A stretch of DNA of 64,000 nt. Origin: Fragilariopsis cylindrus CCMP1102. Its lineage: Eukaryota > Bacillariophyta > Bacillariophyceae > Bacillariales > Bacillariaceae. The notes under the pieces were generated by a model. The model worked only from the letters and a program-made list of their open reading frames with translations. It was not told where the DNA came from and did no database searches. Shown in pieces: positions 60,208 to 64,000 of this stretch. The stretch spans positions 310,001 to 374,000 of the forward strand of contig FMBT01000318.1 of assembly GCA_900095095.1 (NCBI GenBank), written 5' to 3'. The stretch's first letter is position 1. Each line of letters starts with the position of its first letter. The position numbers and the translations under genes are program-made.

Positions 60208-60818
60208 ACAAGCATTTCGTAATATGGGGTTGCGGTAGAGATGGCAAAGATTTTTACAAGTCTTTAGATTCAGATCTACAACAACGCGTGTACTGCTTTG
60301 TGGATGTTGATGCAAAGAAATTAAATGCTGGCTATTACGTCGATTCATCTTCTAATCGAGTCACAAATCAACAGAATAAAGACGATAGGAAGAAGAAAGA
60401 CAGTCAAGGTAAAAACAAGAATAAGAACAAGAGCATAGATACTACCACTCGTAAGATTCCCATTGTGCATTTTTCTTTTTTGATTCCCGACCAACATGAA
60501 CGAAGAATCGTTCAAGATGAGTGGAAAGCCGATTGTGAATCAATGAACGATTCTTTCTTAGGTCGTATCGATAAATCAAAAAGTGGAAATAAAAGCAATA
60601 CTGCTACTTCTTTTCCTGCAACAAAGAAACAAAAAAGAAGTTCATCTTCAACAGCAAGAACCATCACCAAACTTCATGATCGTGAACTTGATCAAAAATT
60701 ATTACATCAGCTCCCTGTTGTAGTCTGCGTTGCAATGTATAGAACTTCGGGAGTCTTGGAGAAGAATGTTTCGAAAATTAATCGAGTTGAAGGAGAAAAT
60801 TTGTGGCATTTTAGCTAG
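59043..60818 (+). CDS. B3GNTL1-like family 2 glycosyltransferase
   Basis: GT-A enzyme resembling human B3GNTL1 over its whole length. Blocks: VDVIIPVYNAATTVRDATLSA (start of GT2), CYEDASNDESLKIL, IPKGAGYARNRAIELN, FICLLDSDDVMHKYRVIEQ (DxD-like metal site), ILGSTFDRDPPDSTWHYSNW, LQPTWFFSLSIWSMVGGY, EDLRFFHSHL. A C-terminal half follows: VIWGCGRDGKDFYKSL, YCFVDVDAKKLNAGYY, KIPIVHFSFLI and the terminal WHFS. It is 591 residues against 361 in human because of Asn/Lys/Ser-rich inserts. No signal peptide, so cytosolic. The donor sugar is not proven for the family. Confidence 0.85.
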
Positions 60819-61125
60819 AAAGTTAAGATTCTTAGAAAAAAGCTTACTATTTCTTATTTATTGTGTAGTGAAATAATCTTCTGATATATTGCAACTGGAT
60901 GCAATTGAAGTATGGTTGCTGGAAAAAGAACTCTGTACATTCAGTACTAGTATAGAAAGAAAGCCACCTGTTCATTTTTTGAGTATACATGACTTAAGAT
61001 GAAGTCGGCTGAAGTATAATTGAGATATAATACTTGTCCATTGCCATTGCGCGCTACCGTTATACAACATCATACGCATTACGTAGTTAATCAAGAATAA
61101 TATCGAAAACCCTTGCTAATTAATA
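60819..61125. other. Short intergenic, convergent genes
   Basis: Nothing recognised between the two stops. Confidence 0.5.
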
Positions 61126-63513
61126 TCAGGATATTATAACTGCCTTTTGGGGTTCATTGTTGACAGTATCAGTGCCGCTAGCGGAGTTGTGTCCAATTTC
61201 TGTGGGTGATTCATACGGCTTATCGGCAGAAACAATGTTATCGGTAGTCACCTTAGCGGGTGGCAACTTATTAGTGGAATCCACAGGAGTAATTGTTGAC
61301 GAAGATGGCTTTGTTATCTTCAATTGTGTCGATATTGTTGCCGCCTTTTGAGATCCATTGTTGACAACATCAGTGCCGAAAGCGGAGTCATGTCCAATTT
61401 CTTTGGATGGTCCATTTGGTTTTTTATCATCAGAGACAATTTTATTTGCCGTCGCCTTTACGGATGACAACTTCTCAGTGGACTTTGTAGGAAAAGAAAT
61501 ATTATTTATTATTGATTGTATCGAAGACGATTTCGATATTGTTACTGTTGATGATGGTTGAGCAGGTGCCATCAAGAGAGGTCCTCCGAAAGTTGCCGTG
61601 GAAAGGCCCGACGAAGATGACAAATTCCCAATGCCCGTAGCACTGGGACCGAAAAAATGTGGATCTGCAATATAGTTACTCAATAAACCAAAGTACCGAC
61701 CTTCCACTATATGGAAGCACCGTTTGTCAAGATGATCTACCAGCATTTTATTCTTGGGTAGATAAAGCGGATGATGCTGTTTACGTTGTTCTTCCGAGCC
61801 GAATATTTCTTCTACACATGGTAGATCTTTCATCTCACTTAATGTTGGAGAATCAGGCAGTACTGGAATAGGAGGAATATCTTGCACAGAGCATTTACTA
61901 TTTTCCCTCCTCTCCTGAGTAGTTTCAAAAGATTCGTGCTCTTTCTGCAGGATAACGATTGCCTTTTCTCGTATGCCAATTTCTTTGACGTATTCTAACC
62001 TCTTTTCGATGTATTTATCTGGGTATGGCAAAGTGAGAGACAATGGAATCATATCTGAATATTGTGGAATATTCTTGTCCCATTTCTTACTAGAAGTTCC
62101 CGTAATATCAGAATCAGCGATTGATGGAATTAGTTTGTTTAATGATGACGACCTTTCTGAAGATGATGACGTAGAGAATGACTTTCTGTTGTTAATTTGA
62201 AAAGCCTTGATGAGTCGCTCTGGTAGTGTTGGTGTTATTTTTGTTGAAGGATTCGGCTTCGGCTTTGGTACTGTTATCAGATCTTTCGGTATTAATTCCG
62301 GAAATCTTCGACAGAATCCTATATTGCTGTCAAATAAATCATCCACAACTAGTTCAATACTGGACCCACGATGAGGATTCTTGGTCCTACTTTCGATAGT
62401 ATATCCTGCAGTTCCCATGGTCTTAGTAAAGACAGCATTAGGAGATACTAGTAGGTCGTTTGATGTATTATTATTCTGGTTAGCACTTCCTCCTGCTCCT
62501 CGAAAATGATTTCCGGTTAACAGTAATCCCGGTGAGGACATGGGCGGTAATCGGATTGGTACCGACTTACGTTTCTTGGTATGAGAAGAAATATTTTGAG
62601 TAGTTGAGGTAGATAATGATGATGATTTGTTCTGCTGTTCTTTTCGTCGTTGCTGTTGTTGTTGTTGAACGCCTTCAGCAGAGGGAATCTCCTTGGAGCT
62701 CTTCTTCCCAGTCAATAATATCGTTGCAGAAGATATTATTTGTTTCCCTTTGGTCTTGGATGAATTTTCCTCTTTGACTTCTCCAATAGAAATTGATTGG
62801 TTGTCCTTCTTTTGGGGAGATGAAGACGGTTCAGATTTCATGTGGCTATTATTATTGTTGTGAATACTAGCAGAATTCAGATGCTTCTCTTTCAAAGAAG
62901 TGGTAGAAATATCAGCAGTGTTCAACACAATAGATTCATCTGACTCTTTAGTACCTGTTGAATTTGCAGCCTTTTTTGCTGTGACGTCGTTGTCGGCATT
63001 CAATACAAAAGATTCATTTGAATCTTTGGCGCATATTGAATTGATACTTTTTTTTGCTGCGACGTCGTTTTCGGTAATGGTAGCAGAAGCAGCTGCGGCT
63101 TCGTCGTCATCGTCATCCGTGTCGTTTTTGATATTTTCTGCGTGATGAGGGGGGCTATTGTTGTTATTTGATACGTCGTCCTTACGTTCCAGCTTGTGTT
63201 GTGATTCTGATAACATAGCCTTAAAAGATCCTCCGAGTGAAATCTTTAGTCGCTTCTTGTGATGAGCCGTAGATGGAGGATAAGTGATAGTACATGATAT
63301 GGCTTCTTTCTTACCGTTAGTATCTGCTTCGGCATTCTTTTTCGTCGTGGAGATGTTACCATCGTCTTCTTCTTCTTCTTCTTCTTCGTTGTTGTCGCTA
63401 CTGCTACTGCTGTTACTACTGCTACTACTGTTGCTATTATTGCTGTCGCTGCTACTATTCGACGTCGTACTTTCGTCATCTTCTAGCATTTGAAGTTGTT
63501 CCAAGGACGCCAT
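61126..63513 (-). CDS. Low-complexity nuclear-type protein with internal repeats, 795 aa
   Basis: Single exon. The N-terminus is a long Ser/Asn then Glu/Asp run. Near residues 150-205 two copies of about 27 residues (NDVAAKKSINSICAKDSNES and NDVTAKKAANSTGTKESDES) repeat. The middle has the only folded-looking part (SIELVVDDLFDSNIGFCRRFPE, DMIPLSLTLPYPDKYIEKRL, PCVEEIFGSEEQRKQHH, KRCFHIVEGRYFGLLSNYI). The C-terminus holds two copies of about 67 residues (the EIGH...AFGTD and EIGHNSASGTD blocks). Basic stretches (KKRLKISLGG, HTKKRKSVPIRLPP) could be nuclear signals. No family recognised. Confidence 0.6.
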   Translation of the reverse strand: MASLEQLQMLEDDESTTSNSSSDSNNSNSSSSSNSSSSSDNNEEEEEEEDDGNISTTKKNAEADTNGKKEAISCTITYPPSTAHHKKRLKISLGGSFKAMLSESQHKLERKDDVSNNNNSPPHHAENIKNDTDDDDDEAAAASATITENDVAAKKSINSICAKDSNESFVLNADNDVTAKKAANSTGTKESDESIVLNTADISTTSLKEKHLNSASIHNNNNSHMKSEPSSSPQKKDNQSISIGEVKEENSSKTKGKQIISSATILLTGKKSSKEIPSAEGVQQQQQQRRKEQQNKSSSLSTSTTQNISSHTKKRKSVPIRLPPMSSPGLLLTGNHFRGAGGSANQNNNTSNDLLVSPNAVFTKTMGTAGYTIESRTKNPHRGSSIELVVDDLFDSNIGFCRRFPELIPKDLITVPKPKPNPSTKITPTLPERLIKAFQINNRKSFSTSSSSERSSSLNKLIPSIADSDITGTSSKKWDKNIPQYSDMIPLSLTLPYPDKYIEKRLEYVKEIGIREKAIVILQKEHESFETTQERRENSKCSVQDIPPIPVLPDSPTLSEMKDLPCVEEIFGSEEQRKQHHPLYLPKNKMLVDHLDKRCFHIVEGRYFGLLSNYIADPHFFGPSATGIGNLSSSSGLSTATFGGPLLMAPAQPSSTVTISKSSSIQSIINNISFPTKSTEKLSSVKATANKIVSDDKKPNGPSKEIGHDSAFGTDVVNNGSQKAATISTQLKITKPSSSTITPVDSTNKLPPAKVTTDNIVSADKPYESPTEIGHNSASGTDTVNNEPQKAVIIS

Positions 63514-63728
63514 TGTCTTGCTGTTGTTTTATAACAAGAATGACACAAAGAGTAAAGTAAAAAGTGTGAAAAGTCGATAGTCCAATGATCGGGTTCAAGC
63601 CCAATACTACTGTAGACCAAAAGGAATGATTTTGTCCCAAATGAATATTGAGAAATATATTGAATATTGTAGCTAACTACTGTACTTCAAGTGTGTACAA
63701 TATAGTCCTTAAAAATGAGCCATATAGA

Positions 63729-63846
63729 GAGAACGACCATACCAACATGACAGCACCGCTTCCCGTCTGCTCAGCGAAGTTAAGCATGTTCGGGCCTGGT
63801 TAGTACTACGGTGGGGGACCACGTTGGAATCCCAGGTGTTGTTCTC
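63729..63846 (+). rRNA. 5S ribosomal RNA
   Basis: About 118 nt with the standard eukaryotic 5S order. The 5' GAGAACGACCATACC pairs with the 3' end GTTGTTCTC (helix I). Internal polymerase III promoter parts are present: box A (AGCGAAGTTAAGC at about 63773-63785) and box C (GGCCTGGTTAGTACTACGG). No second copy is seen within the window. Confidence 0.93.
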
Positions 63847-63858
63847 TTTTTTCTTTTT
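63847..63858 (+). terminator. Polymerase III T-run terminator of the 5S gene
   Basis: A TTTTTTCTTTTT run directly follows the mature 5S end, as expected for RNA polymerase III termination. Confidence 0.8.
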
Positions 63859-64000
63859 GTCTTTATTTTTATTTTAATGTTTTCATCTTTATTTTTTAAA
63901 TTTGTGAAACCACCCTTTATTTTAGTTCATCAACGTCATCTTATTCCTCTTCCTCTCTCTTATTACAATTAACATACAGTACCACCCACTTACATTGTAC

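Noticed and set aside
63586-63602. tRNA-like T arm (GGGTTCAAGCCC)
   Set aside because: No acceptor stem, D arm or anticodon arm can be built around it.

Overview
The window looks like nuclear DNA of a diatom, or a closely related alga with a red-derived complex plastid. The DNA is AT-rich and full of microsatellites. Genes are compact, with few short GT-AG introns, some only 44-60 bp. Several predicted proteins begin with a signal peptide ending in an ASAFAP-like cleavage motif with Phe just after the cut (SEAFSF, VEAFVG, TAGFTP, TTAFTS), which is the plastid address of diatoms and other secondary red plastids. A KRE6/SKN1-type glucan transglycosylase, as expected for chrysolaminarin makers, agrees with this. 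I cannot name the species.

Layout. 0.8-10.4 kb: CCZ1-like vesicle-fusion protein, a small plastid protein, a membrane-anchored methyltransferase-like protein, the tRNA m1A58 methyltransferase subunit TRM6, and a small membrane protein. 11.6-14.6 kb: ATG101 (five exons, fully resolved) divergent from a mitochondrial VDAC porin. 15-24 kb: an unknown protein, a KRE6/SKN1 glucan transglycosylase (five exons), an ShK plus glutaminyl-peptide cyclotransferase protein, and an HMG-box protein. 24.7-35.5 kb: plastid METTL7-like methyltransferase, an N-terminally truncated aspartate aminotransferase joined to a C-terminally truncated ABC1 kinase, the splicing/ribosome helicase PRP43, a plastid cyclophilin-like protein, a plastid PEMT/ICMT-type methyltransferase, and organellar release factor 1. 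35.8-41.0 kb: a probable mobile element. 41.2-63.5 kb: a coiled-coil protein, MFSD13A/TMEM180-like transporter, SNAPC3, monoacylglycerol lipase, a 1,401-residue IQ-motif protein, argininosuccinate lyase, a phosphate-carrier-like protein with a plastid-like leader, a B3GNTL1-like glycosyltransferase and a low-complexity protein. A 5S rRNA gene lies at 63.73-63.85 kb.

The most unusual segment is 35.78-41.03 kb. It holds a tyrosine recombinase with all six catalytic positions at Cre/lambda-Int spacing and a RusA-type Holliday-junction resolvase. The two genes converge on a roughly 640-bp array of 12-bp repeats with higher-order structure. The segment is flanked by two palindromes that share TTCAGG/CCTGAA arms. 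I infer a Crypton-like or new type of tyrosine-recombinase element carrying its own resolvase.

Caution: several conserved genes (HMG box, TRM6, recombinase, cyclotransferase) carry single-base frame breaks at homopolymers. These look more like consensus errors than biology, so other frame breaks here should be read with that in mind.
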